Origin: Augochlora pura
Lineage: Eukaryota; Arthropoda; Insecta; Hymenoptera; Halictidae
DNA length: 64,000 nucleotides
Assembly: GCF_028453695.1 (NCBI RefSeq)
Contig: NC_135777.1
Location: 19,333,714-19,397,713, forward strand
Reading direction: 5' to 3'
Positions 1 through 13,113 of this stretch are shown piece after piece. Position 1 is the first letter of the stretch; every line of letters starts with the position of its first letter. The notes beneath the pieces are model-generated. The model was not told the origin of the DNA. It searched no databases and worked only from the letters and a program-made list of their open reading frames with translations. Both the position numbers and the translations under genes were made by a program.

Positions 1-1740
1 ATTTTCACTTCCTCCGTCCGATGTTCTAAGAAGAATGTCATTATTTTTAAGACGCAAGAAGTCGCTCGCCACCCCAACTTCGGCTCGTCTCTTTCAAATA
101 AACATCCCCCGTGACACCGATAGTCGGCTGACTCAACGTGGTCACCAGACATCGCCCGATGACATCTCTGTTTAGTCTCGTGCCACCCCCTTTGAAGGCC
201 CGGCTGGCTGAAACCCTATCGCGGATCCGGGAGTACTGAATAGCGTTACACCATTCATATTTGACTGCTTGACGCGCGCGAACTTCCCCATTTTGAACGC
301 GCAAATACCAACGGCACACCTTTGTGCCTACCACAAAATGGATTTAACATCGAACTTCAACACCAATCGATAGGAACTCGAGGGTTATTTCGAAGTTTAC
401 ACCGTGTCTCGCTAGTGTCCCATTCAGAGCGGAGATTGTTCCAAGTCGACCTAGTAGACTAGCGGGCGTCGGATTTCTTCAACGGACTATAGATAGACCA
501 GATATCAACGTGCCGCTAAACCGCGGAACAAACACTTTGTCTCGAATAACAAATTACCATTCGTCATCCGGCGAACCGCTCCGCTCGACTTTTGATAATT
601 AATCGAGCCGACTCATTGATTCCGCCATCGCTCCGAAAATATCTGACGGCGGCCGTCGATGCTTCCGGGATTGCGCAAGTGTCGCGACACGTTATCGTGA
701 TTTCGGAGATATACTATCCGTCTTGCATATCCCACATTTTTAATAAATCTCATAAATTGTGTAATAGTAGAGGAACTGGTACGTGTCTTATTCACTCGAT
801 CCGGTCTTTTAAATTCATTTCTGTGTTCCACGATTTCGACGTTAAAAATTGGAAGGTTAAAATATGGTATAGGGCATGTTAGCGTAAACGTCTATTAAAG
901 AATATAAAACTTTTAAAAAATTATTATGAGCATTATACAAACGAAAGAATCTATTTTTGGGAGAGGAATAAATTTTATAGACGTAGATTATAATAATATC
1001 TAATAACAACTATTTTGTATTCTAAAAATACTAGTTTGGTTTATTAAATTTACTACGGCCAAAAGGATCTTCAAGAATTAATTAAAATGTGTTAAACAAG
1101 TATATTCTTTTTCCAAGCAGAAACAAGCAGGTCAAAGGGCAGTATTTACAAGATTAAAAGTCTGAATTTTGACTTTGAAGAAAGAAAATTAATTAGTCAA
1201 ACAGCAAAAATATAAAATATGGAGGTACACATAAAATTGGTCGAATGATAGTAAAGCGAAAGTAGAGAATCATTTATTATATTAGTATCACATAAAAATG
1301 TATGAGGAAAAAAAAGAATGCTACGATAAAAGTACTTATTATGAAACAGTAGCACAAATAATACAATAAAAAATAGATAAAATACATGAACGTTGACGTT
1401 AAAATTCTCCCTATATTTTCGAACATTCTTCTTTACAAATTCATTCGTACAAATATTGCGACATAAAAATTGACTGAAATAAAAATGTTTCTTTTAATTC
1501 TAGGGCGTTCCTATGAAACAGTGAAGATCCTTGCAAGATACACATAATATCCTTACGCACTGTTCCATTTCATTTAATTCAATTTTCTCGAGGTACCGAT
1601 TTATGGAACGGTTGGCGCTTGGTCCATATAACAGGGTCCGCTAAAAATCCGTCGCTTTCTCGCAGCAGTCTGTCCGTCGATCGGGCACGCTTGACATTTC
1701 CAGCGCGCGCGGCCCACCGCGGAAATAAATAAAATTACTA
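1..1740. other. No gene seen; GC-mixed then AT-rich DNA
   Basis: Open frames here are below 100 codons, overlap on both strands and show no splice-site pairing. From about 890 the sequence is AT-rich with many stops in all frames. I see no repeat family or RNA gene. It is probably intronic or intergenic. Confidence 0.5.
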
Positions 1741-2016
1741 ACTAAGTCGCGGGGGCGGGGTGTGTCGGTGGCGCACGATCGTCGAACAAGTCGTGTAGTA
1801 TTTCACGCAGGCTATCGATCGATCGTGTGCCGCCTAGGCTAGACGCGTCGGACCGCGGCCGTTTCGCAACCAATCGCGACGACCGTGTCGTCGGCGGTAC
1901 GGTGCCGGTATTCCTGTAGGACAGGTGTCTGTCGAAATCGGTGGGATCGCTGCTCGCGACACAATACGCGCGGTCGCTGGGACACGCGGGGCCTCTGCAT
2001 AGCTCTCTCCCTCTCT

Positions 2017-2059
<43 letters not shown>

Positions 2060-2340
2060 CGACGTCGATCGACGGGTGTCGTTCCACGGCTCCGCAGCGA
2101 ATTATACAACCGGGGACAAACGGAGGAAAATCCACGGCGAACGGACCCGAACGAAAGAGTGTACAACCCCGGCGATAATGTGCCGACCAATTGTCCGCGT
2201 TTCGCCGTTTGTACGCGGCTACGCGCACGCGGGAACAATCAACGGACCCGGGCTGATAGTTGAGTACGGTCGTACCGAACGGATACTACACGGACATTTT
2301 GTTTCGCGGCCGATCGGTGTGTTCGCGGTTTAATTATTAA
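1741..2340. other. GC-rich block around a (CT)n tract, no supported gene
   Basis: This stretch is rich in CG dinucleotides and surrounds the CT microsatellite near 2.0 kb. Overlapping frames of about 100-134 codons exist on both strands, but all run through the simple repeat as Ser-Leu or Arg-Glu runs and are best read as by-products of composition. A promoter-like CG-rich block is possible, but no TATA box or initiator stands out. Confidence 0.4.
2003..2054. repeat. (CT)n microsatellite
   Basis: The tract is a nearly pure CT run with a few CCT interruptions at its 5' side. It explains the Ser-Leu-Ser-Leu frames seen across it. Confidence 0.95.
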
Positions 2341-4100
2341 TTGAACGGGTCGGCGGAGAAGCGGCGCCGATTCTGCGCTTTTGCAAGAAAATGCAGGGAG
2401 CGGCGCGTGAGGATTTCTGCTGCGTTGTTCGGGTGGGAGAGTGAACAGATTTTTGGTGACTATATTTCAATAGACGAACACTGTCATTAATAGGACAATT
2501 TTTTTTAGGGCAAAATAATGAAAATAGCTAAACGAAGGATTTTAATGATCGATTCTTTTATTATAAGAATGCACGGAGTGAATGAATTTCTTCTACGTTT
2601 GCTTGCTTTATTATGCATCTACGAATCTGAAATTATATAAACCTCCTTCACATCTTTGTCTTAATATCACAATTTTTATATTTTATGCAAAAAAAGAGAA
2701 TCCTTCTAATAAAAAGAAACCTATAAAAATTGACAAAATTTTCGTAATAAAAATATCTTAAAAATGAACGAAGTAGCAAGTAGAAACAAGAATGAAATAA
2801 AACAATTTCTATTATCTTCGCACCGGTATGCATAAAATAATGATTAATCATGGCAGAATTAATCATGCCATTACCGATGGCAAAACTTTATCGAACGCGG
2901 TTCCACGTCTGCGCGCTCGCACAGAAATATCAAGGGAAATATATTCTACGCGGGGATTAACAACTCGGGGTTCGAGGAATGATGATTTTGCACCGTAAAA
3001 ACGACGTCTTTGTTTCCGTTTCACGCTCGAAGACATCGCTACCTGTGCCGCTACCTTTATCCGCTCGCCCCTCATATATTGAAATATTATTATCTATTAA
3101 ACTGTCCCCGTTAAAAAGAGCGAACTGCCGACGGAGTAATTGTCAAACTTCATATTCCCTGTGGTTATTGCCCCGGGGGATTATGTTCCTTCGGGTATGA
3201 ACATGCAGATTTATGGACTATAATGCGGTTGTTATTTTTACGATCGCCGGCTAACAACGTATCGCGCCTTTTATTCGGCTTTTCATTCCGGCCGTGTTGT
3301 TATTAGTATTATTACACAACTAGGCATAAAAAAATCTCCGAACGCCGAGGGACCGCGAAATAATGATGGCGGAACTGTTTCCAGCGATGTTACAGCCTCG
3401 ACGTTGGAAACGCGTCTGTTGATGACAGAAGCTGGCTGACGACATTCCTTCAATATATTAGTCTAAAAATGATTTAGTATTTAATACTAAGTAATACAAA
3501 AATACTTGAAGTTATTACCGGAATTAGCTCGAAATAATTTCTATCATTTTTAACCGACACATAGGTAAAAATAATGTAACATGATGTAATGCTTATTTAA
3601 AAGCTAATACTTAAAATTAATATAAACGAATAAAGTATATGAATACGTTCGATATAATATTTGAACAATATTGGGCCAACATCGATTTTGTGCTATTAAA
3701 ATTAGGAGAAACGAGTAGCGTGGACGCTGTACTGTTCTCCAGTCAATAATTAGCAATATGAATTATAAAATTCATCTAACGAGTCCTAGATCGCGAATTT
3801 TATGCATTCGCGATAAAAATGAGTAAATCAGATACGAAACAGTGAGAGTATTTTAAGTATATCGCGAACTAATGCATTATCGGCAACTTGATTCGAGACG
3901 AAAATAAACGTCTGTGTCGCATCTATCGGATCGATGCAAAAGCAATTTCGGGTATACGAATAAATAGCCCATGAAAAAAAACCGAAATTACTTTTGCAAT
4001 AATCCAATACACGTTCTAATCAAACACGGATAATTTCCATTTCGCATAAATATTGGCAGCCGAGAGATAAAGAAAACTCTTCCGTTCCGATTTAGACATA
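2341..4100. other. AT-rich DNA, no gene seen
   Basis: The sequence is mostly AT-rich with short, scattered open frames and no convincing exon boundaries. Nothing repeats elsewhere in the window as far as I can see. Confidence 0.5.
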
Positions 4101-4104
4101 TATA

Positions 4105-4492
4105 AATATTCGTATTAAGTAAAATCGTAGTTTGTAAGATTTGTATTAACTAAGATCATAGTTTATAAGATTCGTGTTAGCTAAGATCGTATTTTATAAG
4201 ATTTGTATTAATTGAGATTCGTATTAATTCATATCGTATTTTATTAGATTCGTATTAATTAATGTCGTATTTTATAAAATTCGTATTTTATAAGATTCAT
4301 ATTAACTAAGATTGTATTTTATAAAATTCGTATCAAGTAAAATCGTATTTATAAAATTCGTATTAACTAAGATCGTATTTTATAAAATTCGTATTAACTA
4401 AGATCGTATTTTATAAAATTCGTATTAACTAAGGTCGTATTTTATAAGATCCGTATTAATTGAAATCGTATTTTATAAAATTCGTGTTAACT
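4105..4492. repeat. 31-bp AT-rich minisatellite
   Basis: A unit resembling ATTCGTATTAACTAAGATCG followed by TATTTTATAAA (31 bp together) repeats about twelve times. The last third is most regular, with nearly identical units at about 4360-4450. The first copies are more diverged, and some units are shortened, for example one has lost the TTAACTAAG part. Conserved pieces are TCGTATTTTATAAAATTCG and TTAACTAAG. No open frame spans it. Confidence 0.92.
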
Positions 4493-6570
4493 GTTGCATC
4501 TTGGTCACGAGTCTGACTACTCGTAATAACGCGAAGGCATTCTCGTAATAATGACTATAACCACAAGGCGACTGTAATATAGGGCAAGGACTCGAGACAG
4601 GTAAAACAACCGTGCTAGAAGATTCGCAGTGGTACGAACATAAAAATAGAAAAGAAAACGTTCGACGGACCACACGGTCGGCAAGAATTATCCAATTTGT
4701 TCCGTTGACCCGAGATACTGTGGCACCCGTATCGCGTTAATGGGCGTCACGACAAATCCGTCGAGCCCAACGGCAGAGTTCACGGCCCGGTATCTCCGGC
4801 CCGTTATCGTCACAGGCCCGATATCGAAATTCTCGGAAGAATGCGACCAAACGGCGCAAAAGGTCAAGAAAGAGCATAAAGGCTTCCGACGTTATCACCA
4901 GGAAGACCGTGAACCGTCTACCGATCGGCAGAACGAGGCTCACGCGATCCACCGCGGTGCCGCCAGCACACACCGTCTTGTGTGTTGTGTCCGCCGGTGG
5001 CCGTGCGAGCGCGCGCGCGCGCGCGATCTTCTCGTCCTGTTACGAAACACCTAGCGCCGTGGCGGCCGCACGATCGACACCTCTCGTAATTTATTAACGA
5101 GATGACCCGCCGATAGTCGGGAAGGATTAGGCGTCCGTAACGCGCGCACAGTAGCCGTTGGGCTTGCCAAAGTCCATTAAGCGGATCGGCGAACAGCTGG
5201 CCGGCTTCTTTGTCTCTCGGACCGGGTCCGGTCCGATAACTAGTAGTCATCGAGTCATCGCCTGCAATAAATTCCATTCGAAATAGAATCGATAGCGGTG
5301 CCCAAGGAACCGTGTTTCCTCGTCGGCGTCGACGGACGACCGTCCGGTCGACGAACCCGATTTTTCCACGATTTAGTCGTCGATTCTTCGGGCATGAGGT
5401 GACTGGTTTATTGACTGGTCCAGTGCTGGTTAAATTTTATTCGGATCCGAGTGATTCCATGGCAGTAGACGTAATTGAGTTTGTTTCGAGATATGTTTCA
5501 GTGTCCACTTTTCAGATGAGGAACAGAGACTATAGTATTCGTATACATTTTAGAAGGCCATGGAGTCTTTTATAGCTGGACTGGAAAAAACATAAATACT
5601 GGAGAAAACAGTTTCGCGTGTAATGACTGATATACTTTTTCTAAATTTTAATAAATAATTTTCTTAATTTTATTACTTAGAGCGGCGAAAAAAAGTTTTT
5701 AACTTTTTTTATCTGAACCTGGAATTATAATTTGGAAAATGCGTTTTGTAAATCACAGCAATTTATATGCACGGTAAAAACTTCATAGAAGTCGTTTAAA
5801 TATATATAAAAAAACACTATAACCAAAATTAATTAAAATAGTAATTTTTTTGTTACTTCAAGTAATAACAAAGCATTTTAATCACTGAACAGTAAACTAG
5901 ACCCGCTAACAATTAACAACCGTGCGCGAATACTTCAGTCACTGTAAACAGCTGATAATGCTTAATTTTTCTACGAACAAGTTTAGATAATCTAAGCTAT
6001 TTACACCAAACAGCTAAAAATACACAAGATCTTGCAAAAATTTGTAGACGCGTGGTTTCCGTGAATAGTGAATCGGTTCGTCTCGCGATCTCGCGTACTA
6101 ACTTTCGACAGTCTCACCACTTTCTTTGGCATTTGGTTGGGCGGTAGCAAACAGCTACACCAGCTCTCGGTTTGATAAACGCGCACGAGTCGCGATAGCG
6201 GTTGACGGACGGAGATACTCGCGGGGTCGTACGATACGACAATATTGGCACCTCTGCTAATTATGGATCATTAATTACAAGCGGGCCGAGTTCTGGGGAA
6301 TTTCGAAACCGTGGAATCGAATTTTTAGCCGTCATCTTGACGCACGAATCGTTGAGATTTTTGCGTAAAATGCAATGATATCTACGGTTTATTAAAGTTG
6401 AACGGTTTGAGTCCTCGATTGATTAATAAAACAGAAAGAAACTTTCCTTTGGATGTTGTTATACTCAGATAATCGAGACTCTCCTAAATTAACAGAAGAG
6501 ACTGATACACGGTTTCGAGAGACTATCAATGTCATTAAAGTGCTTGTCCAATGTATCGAGTTTGCTGGCC
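4493..6570. other. No supported gene; one GC-rich stretch at 4.7-5.3 kb
   Basis: The GC-rich part contains overlapping open frames of roughly 80-120 codons on both strands and a CG-alternating run at about 5008-5024. No frame has splice sites that set it apart. The rest is AT-rich with short poly-A and poly-T runs. Confidence 0.45.
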
Positions 6571-6587
6571 TTAACTCTTTGCGCCAC
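6571..6587. mobile_element. Solo TTAA-type element end
   Basis: The sequence TTAACTCTTTGCGCCAC resembles the CCCTTTGC terminus of the other elements with one change. A possible inverted partner, AAAAAGGGTTAA, ends at 6993, which would make an outer element around the intact element at 6611-6829. The match is too weak to be certain. Confidence 0.35.
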
Positions 6588-6610
6588 AGTTTCCGTCACA
6601 GCTTCGCTGA

Positions 6611-6829
6611 TTAACCCTTTGCCCTCGGATGTCGCCGACACGCTGTACGTTCGTATCAAAGTGGCATTTCTTTATAATTACCGTTCACACCGAAACATAA
6701 CCACGTAATATATCTAAATAAAAGCACAATTTTTTATTTATCGACTGCACAGCGTTAGAATGATTTTTATTTCGATCCGTATATTCTTGCAAAATTTATC
6801 AGATAGATCTACCGAGTGCCAAGGGTTAA
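6611..6829. mobile_element. TTAA MITE, family K (piggyBac-like)
   Basis: The element is flanked by TTAA on both sides. Its ends are CCCTTTGCCCTCGG on the left and, read inward from the right, CCCTTGGCACTCGGT, so about 11 of 14 positions are inverted matches. It is 219 bp with an AT-rich interior and no coding capacity. TTAA target duplications together with ends starting CCC fit piggyBac-superfamily miniature elements. Confidence 0.8.
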
Positions 6830-6989
6830 CGTTCGCTAATCAATGTCCACGCGAGACGGATAAATAATCTCAAATAATGATGACAGAAGGGTGGAGGTGA
6901 TATTTCAATTTAAAAAGAACACCGTCGCCGCATCGGGTAGACCACGGCCAAATTTTGACAACGAGTCCGACGCGCCAGGGCAAAAAGGG

Positions 6990-7620
6990 TTAACTACTTT
7001 CATAACGCGACGATTTCCAGACGAATTCGAGGCACATCGGAAATGGCGCGCCGCGCGTCCCCGACAATGAGAGAGTTCTCGTGCGTCGAACGATAATTTT
7101 CGTCGGAGGAACGGCCGTCCGAGGAGGGGGGCCGGTGCAGGGGACAAGGAGGATTCAGGAGAAACGACCGCCGCTACGGGGAAGAAGACATGCGAAAGAG
7201 GAGACGCAGTTGACTGCAGACGCGGCGACTGGACTGGTCAGCCTCTTTCTTCCATTCTTCTTCCTCCTCCTCCTCCTCCTCCTCCACCTCCTCTTCTTCT
7301 TCTTCGGTTCAGTTCAGTTTCGTCTTCGTCCTCGGCCGTGTTTTCTTTGGCTCGGCCTGCCGATGTTCGCCAGGGTGACCGACCTCCGCGTCGCGGCTGC
7401 CACCATGCGAGAAGAGAGCGGGATCGACGGTATCCGCCGGTTTTTGCCGCGAGCGGCAACCCGCCGCGAGCACCGACCGAGTCGAATCGTTGATACCCGC
7501 TTTTCAGGAGGATTAAAAAGCCTGCCGGCTGATCGGAGCCCGGCGCGAATTCATTCGACGCGCGGTTAGAAATAGATGGGACTGCCGGTTGGAACGCAGG
7601 TGGAGGAACCGGGCGATTTC
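6990..7620. other. GC-rich block with CTC/CTT repeats, no supported gene
   Basis: Long overlapping frames on both strands (162 codons on plus, 185 on minus) run through a CTC/CTT repeat and encode Leu or Gly/Arg/Glu runs. I see no splice signals that favour either strand. Confidence 0.4.
7257..7306. repeat. (CTC)n/(CTT)n trinucleotide repeat
   Basis: The tract begins as TTCTTC, becomes (CTC)n, and returns to (TTC)n. On the minus strand it reads as GAG/GGA runs. Confidence 0.9.
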
Positions 7621-10367
7621 GATTATGGGACGCGCGCGGGCGATGCGATTTTCGGGGATTGCCGTCGCCGACGCCTCGAAACTTATTCGACGCTGATTGC
7701 GACGACCTGGGAGACCCTGTATTGTTCGGCGACTCGGGGGGGTTCTTTTCTTTTTTTATCACGGTAACGAAGTCGACGGGCTTTTTAATTAACACCGGAC
7801 CCGTCTAACACCGAAAAACGTCGCCTCGTGAAAAAAAAACACCGCGTCGAATCCATCTGGATTTTCGCGATATTTTTATACAGCTTCGATCGTTCGACGA
7901 GCTTTGCTAATGAATCCGAGCTTCAACTAGCTTTTACCATAAATTGCATTAGGCCATCGCGTTGTATATTTGAAACAAATAATAATAATAATAATAAAAT
8001 TATTGTCACGTATTATGTTACAGACGAAACATCAATCTTCCAGAATCTATTTATCAATTCGCAGACAAATTAAAAAATATACGGCCCCGCCGGCGATTTT
8101 ATAATCCCGTGGAGTCGTTCTATGGTTAAAAATGATTCCCATATCTTAACGAGGATGGCATTCTTGGCCGATTTGTTTTTGCTACCATTATTGGCGAAGT
8201 TCGCGTCGCCGAAGCGTAGAAAATCGTAGAAGCGTCTTAATTCCCTCTGGACGTCCAGTCAGGTTCGACAAGTTGTTGTAAAACGGCGTCCGTGGTCCCC
8301 GCCAGAAAAGACCATAAATTACGTTAACGATGTCCTTCCTGGCGAGCGGTATTCAAAGCAGCGATAATTCACGCATACCTGAGGAGTCGAACCGAAAAAT
8401 GGTGTTTCGGTGTCGCGGGGATCAGCGATCGGCGCGCGTGCGATCATTCCGGCGAATTTGCGCGCGGTTAATGATCGTGTTCGGCGACGTTACAGTTAAT
8501 TAGATCGGGTTTTGGATACATATTGGGCGATCATCAATTTATGGTCGCGCGGTACCGTCGCGAATAAATTGTCACCTTCCATTGTTCGTATCTCGATGAT
8601 ACGTGTATTGGTTTCGAGTCTTTCATAAAATAGCGAATAAATATTATTTAGTTCGTCGTGATACCACCACACGGGAAACGCGAGAATCGACGCGTCGCAT
8701 CTTCGTCGAACAATTAAAGCGGCCATATTGTTGTCGCGCCGCCGGCGCAAAGAGTAAATCAGCGAGAAGTTATTTTTCACGCTTTCCCGACCAGTCCCCG
8801 GCCGTGACGCTCGGGTAGGCTGTTTCGCGTCCGTCGGAGCGATTTTTCACCTGGCAAAGGAATGCATTAATATGTAAATTAAAACCGATTACGCTATACC
8901 GTGCCCACGGCTGTATTTCATCGACGTGTAGCCAGAAGGTAATATATTATTTATAGTTTGTTCCGTATTTTTTTTCATTCCGTCGCGTCGTATTAGTGTC
9001 GCGCCTGTCCCACAATGCCGCGAAAGGCTACAAATTAATCGTGACTACTGCGCGCGCGCGGAATTCCGTCTCTTTTTCAGAAGGCGTCTAGCTTAACGTG
9101 AGCACGATCCTTATGTTTGAACTCCGGGAGCTGGACACGCCATTTAGGGGACATCGGGTGAGAGGCCGTCTTATTGCCACGGATCGCAGTAATTCACCGG
9201 CATTTATTGGAAGAAAAACTTTTGCCGGCCCGGTGTTCTTCACCTTTTTTTCTTTTCTCCGTTGAACTCTATTAATGCGAAGAGGAATATTTATTTGGCG
9301 AGCAGCCGGGTAATCCAGTCCCCCGTTACGATCAACTGGCCACCGCTGAATTCGAATCGCCTCCCTTTCTTTTTGTTTTACACGTGGCCGAAACGGCGCG
9401 AAGACAAAAAGGAACAGGGATCATATTTTTCTTATTTTTACTTTAAATAGACGTCGCCTTCATTTAAAGAAGCGACGTCGCTGGATATTTATGGATTTAA
9501 AAATGTGGGAGAATAATGTTGAATTTATTATAATAATTAAGAGGTGACATCAAGCTTTATTCAACTGTAACAGTTGCTATTTTTATTTTTCGAGAATATC
9601 TATGGTTTAAATACCTTACACTTTTTTGATTCACCGATTATTATATTTTAATGTTCTATGTGTGCAACACTGAAACCAGGAGTATGCTATTTTCTAGGTA
9701 TAAATATTTCGTCTGTACAGGATGCACAGTCTCCGGGCGTCGTCCATTAAATATGGCCGCGGCGAAATGCAACAAAACGTAATATTAGCAGTAGTTTAAG
9801 CCGATTTGCATTCGTTACCGGACGGTATAAATCGGCCAGTTTTTATTCATCTTTAATTGCGGCCACATGGAGATTTGTGATTAAAAAATTACTCGTTTAA
9901 CGAGCAGTGATTGTCCTTAATAATATGTTAGAGGCCCTTACAGTTCGCTTTATGACTGCGGCAGGCCGGTATCGTACAATAATAGTTACTGCGCCGTTCA
10001 GACTATCTTTGTGCGTGCCAAGATTGATTTTCTAAGAAATCATTTCGTACAGAGTCTGCTGAATTAACAAAGTTTATTATAGGCTACATTTTCCTGTTTA
10101 GCCGAGAGAAAAATTAAAAACTACCGCTATCGATGATACGTGGGTACAGTGATCATCAATTACCTTTCGAGTGAATGGCAAAGCAACGATTCGATCTTCG
10201 TCCACTCGACCGGCCAAACTACCTCTGGATCATTGAATAAATCACTGTTATCATTAGACTGTATATATTATGTATTTAATTGAAAGTAGAAAAATAGAGA
10301 ACTCCATGGAAGAGAAATAGAGATCTCCATCGCTGAAGACAAAGAATGTCACATTACTCCGAATTAA
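7621..10367. other. No gene seen
   Basis: Mixed composition with short frames only. A short (AAT)n run lies near 7978-7996. I could not pair any open frame with splice sites. Confidence 0.45.
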
Positions 10368-10843
10368 TTAACCTCCTTAGAGTACGGAGTATTTATAAAG
10401 TTGATATTAGGTCCCCCAAGATTAGTTTTTCTTTAATAACTTCGTAAATAATTTCTTTCTCTCTTTTTTCCCTTCAGGTAGTCGAGTTCTATTTGAAATC
10501 CTGTATAACAACTTATTAATGGCATTCTATTATTAACCCTTTGCACTCCGTTGTCTCCTCTCAGAGGACATCGTAATTCTAGTATATGACTAAATATTAA
10601 AATTTATTAGCGATTTGCAACTATTTCTCGATGTCTACAAATTCATATAAATCGAATATTATTATAATAATATTATACATACATATACATATATAACGTA
10701 TACTATATAATAATATAAATGTTCATAAGCGCTGGTAGGTAACATCCATGATGGCGCGGATTGCAAAGGGTTAATTTATTTATAAGTTAAGTTTTTCGCT
10801 TCGGGGGGGTTAAAATTACCTCACTGCGTACTCTAAGGGTTAA
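10368..10843. mobile_element. TTAA MITE, family A, interrupted by element B
   Basis: The outer element has TTAA at both ends. The left end reads CCTCCTTAGAGTACGG; the right end, read inward, is CCCTTAGAGTACGC. The shared CTTAGAGTACG is a clear inverted repeat. A second element occupies 10533-10774; without it family A would be about 238 bp. A second copy of the left 110 bp lies at 30752-30860, including the shared stretch AAGATTAGTTTTTCTTTAAT. Confidence 0.8.
10533..10774. mobile_element. TTAA MITE, family B, nested in A
   Basis: TTAA borders both ends. The termini are CCCTTTGCACTCCG and, inward from the right, CCCTTTGCAATCCG, a 13-of-14 inverted match. The interior is AT-rich with an ATATAC stretch and has no coding capacity. 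It is 242 bp and lies wholly inside family A, so it inserted later. Confidence 0.85.
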
Positions 10844-12149
10844 GAGTACCAAAAGAAAAAAATACATCTTTATAACATTACTAACAATTTATTTTGTTAT
10901 ATATTTTGAATAAATAGCCTTCGATCCACCGAAACGTGATTCGCCTAAATCTGTCGGGAGGAACGTTAGCCCCGCATCTCGGTTCTCTCTCGGCCACCCA
11001 CTCGATCGCGTGAAACATCTCGCAAACGGAAAGGTGGCCCCAGCCCGCAAACACACGGAGGAAGCCACCCAAAGTGTCTCGCGCACTGATTCACCTTGCC
11101 ATTTCGGTCCCGGATCGGTGCGGTTTCCGCGTGCGACGCTCGAAAACTCGTCGCGGTGTCGGTCGCGCCGGAAATCGTGGGCCGATTTAATGTCTCACTT
11201 ATCCACTTGTAATCTCGGGGCTAGTCATCGTGACTAAAAGTCCCGGGCGAGGAGAGACTGGCTCGAGATCTCGACGGGGGTCGCGAGAATCGAAAAGAAA
11301 CCGACTCGAGGGAGCAAAGGGAGATAGAAAGGGAGATAGAAAGAGAAAAAGAAAGAGAGAGAGATAAGAGATAGAGGGAGAGGGACAGAGACGGGGGAGA
11401 GGAGGTTTCGGCAAAAGACGCCGAGCGAATCAAAGTCAAGTACACGCGCGTCGACTTTTCACTTATTATGCCTAATGACTCAGTCGCTGGCTGCGGAGGC
11501 CTCGTACGCGCTCACGGACTCGTCCGCTCGTCTGGCCAAGCGCGGCCCGACCCGCCGCGGCGTCTCTGTCCTTTTTCTCGACCGGCTCCCCCCCGTGCCC
11601 AGACAGTGACCAGACGTCACCGCGTTCCTCTTATTTCGCCTTTTATTAGCCTCGGTCATTCGGATCGACGTCGAACGTCCCCTGAAATTCCTCGGGCGAA
11701 CCGGCTCGACCCGTGAACTCTCGTCCACGGTCCCCGAAACGCCGCGTATATCCGATTATTAGCCACCGCGAACGGATTCCTCGAAAGATTGCTTTCTCGG
11801 TTATTGCGCGGAATAACCGGAAGATTGATCGGCCATGGCCGCCGCCGCCACCGCCGCCGCTATTTGCGATCTTTCGGTAATCTCTTAGGGATATTTACCC
11901 CGCCGCTATTGGGATGCTCCGCGGTTTCTATGAGGCCAGGGAAGAGATACGGCGGATCTTTTTTCTCTAGGTGTTCTGCTCTCCGGAAAATTGAATTGGA
12001 AATTCGCCGGTCTGTTCGAGGCTTGCTTTGATTATCGTTCATTATCTGGTAACGCTGGCTCGTTCGCGGAGAAATTGCTGTTTGGCGCGTGGTAAGCGAA
12101 GAGGATGGTTCGATCTTGATAATCGGCGTTATGGGGTCTAGGTCTCTGT
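10844..12149. other. GC-rich DNA with an AG-rich tract, no supported gene
   Basis: Overlapping short frames on both strands surround an AG-rich tract at about 11315-11403 (GGGAGATAGAAA and GAGA units). A CCGCCG run lies near 11838-11860. No exon could be delimited. Confidence 0.4.
11315..11403. repeat. AG-rich simple repeat
   Basis: Degenerate GGGAGATAGAAA units pass into GAGAGA and back. It accounts for the Ser-Leu-rich minus-strand frames here. Confidence 0.8.
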
Positions 12150-12399
12150 TTAACCCTTTGCACTATCGGTTCATTTATGTTGTGACGATTAGCACTTGTT
12201 CGTACTTTATAATTTTCCTAATAGGATCAGACAATTTTTCTTACAATATTGTCTTTATTTAGCTTCGTTTCTATACTTTGATAACGAAAGAAATTATTTT
12301 TATTTCGACGTAGAAGAAATTAATAATTTTCATATTTAGTAGAGCTTGTATAAAATCTTCAACACGAGTCTGACTCATTATTATAGTGCAAGGGGTTAA
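12150..12399 (+). mobile_element. TTAA MITE, family D, intact
   Basis: TTAA flanks both ends of this 250-bp element. The termini are CCCTTTGCACTAT on the left and CCCCTTGCACTAT read inward from the right. The interior matches the copies at 17252, 37004 and 47546, for example CATATTTAGTAGA near the right side and the subterminal CACGAGTCTGACTC. The family's internal target TTAA is TTTA in this copy. No coding capacity. Confidence 0.88.
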
Positions 12400-12904
12400 T
12401 TTGTTTTGCAAGATTTACTTTTCCTTGCTTTGTAATGCACACTGTCATTCGATGTTCTTTTGTTCTAATAAACTATACGAAAACTTTCAGTTTGTTAAAA
12501 TCTGTCATAGAAAAATTTTCATTTATTAAATTCGATCACGATTTTGTATATATTATATAAAAGGCATCGAATGAATTTCTGGAATATAATTACTTGAAAT
12601 TATACCGCAGAGCATTTGTTTTTATCATATTTTATAACGCAAAACGCACTTACTCGAAAACACTGAAAAACCAGCAATCGACAGCCAAAAATCGGAGAAT
12701 ATAATTTAGACACCCTTTTTTAGAGTTTGATATCCCAATCATATTAACTCAATTATTAATATCATTTTTCTTCTGACGAGACACTTTTACCAATAATTAC
12801 TGTTAAATAATTCAGCTGTTTGACGTTCCGTTAAACGTATTTCACAGATCTATTTGCCGAATTAATTCATATAAACCAACGAGTTTCTCTCGTTTAAAAA
12901 TGAA

Positions 12905-13113
12905 TTAACCCTTTGCGGTCGAGTGGCGACTCTAAGGCGCCGCTGAAAATTATCACGCCATGTTTCAAAATAATTTTTACCAAGATTATTCACATTCAAA
13001 AAAATTGTTAAGAGCCTAACTGTTGCACGAGCCGCAAAATTCAATTCGAGCCGTAAAATGTAAACGCTATTTTCAGAAAATATTTTGAATTTGATTTAAA
13101 GTGGTTCCGACCA
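12905..13113 (+). mobile_element. TTAA MITE, family C, right end decayed
   Basis: The left end is TTAACCCTTTGCGGTCGAGT followed by GGCGACTCTAAGGC, which matches the inverted right end of the 17309-17520 copy. The interior follows other C copies (CAAAATAATTTTTACCAAGA and the GCACGAGCCGCAAAA region). The far end stops at GTGGTTCCGACC, where a terminal GCAAAGGGTTAA would be expected, so the right terminus is lost. Confidence 0.7.
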
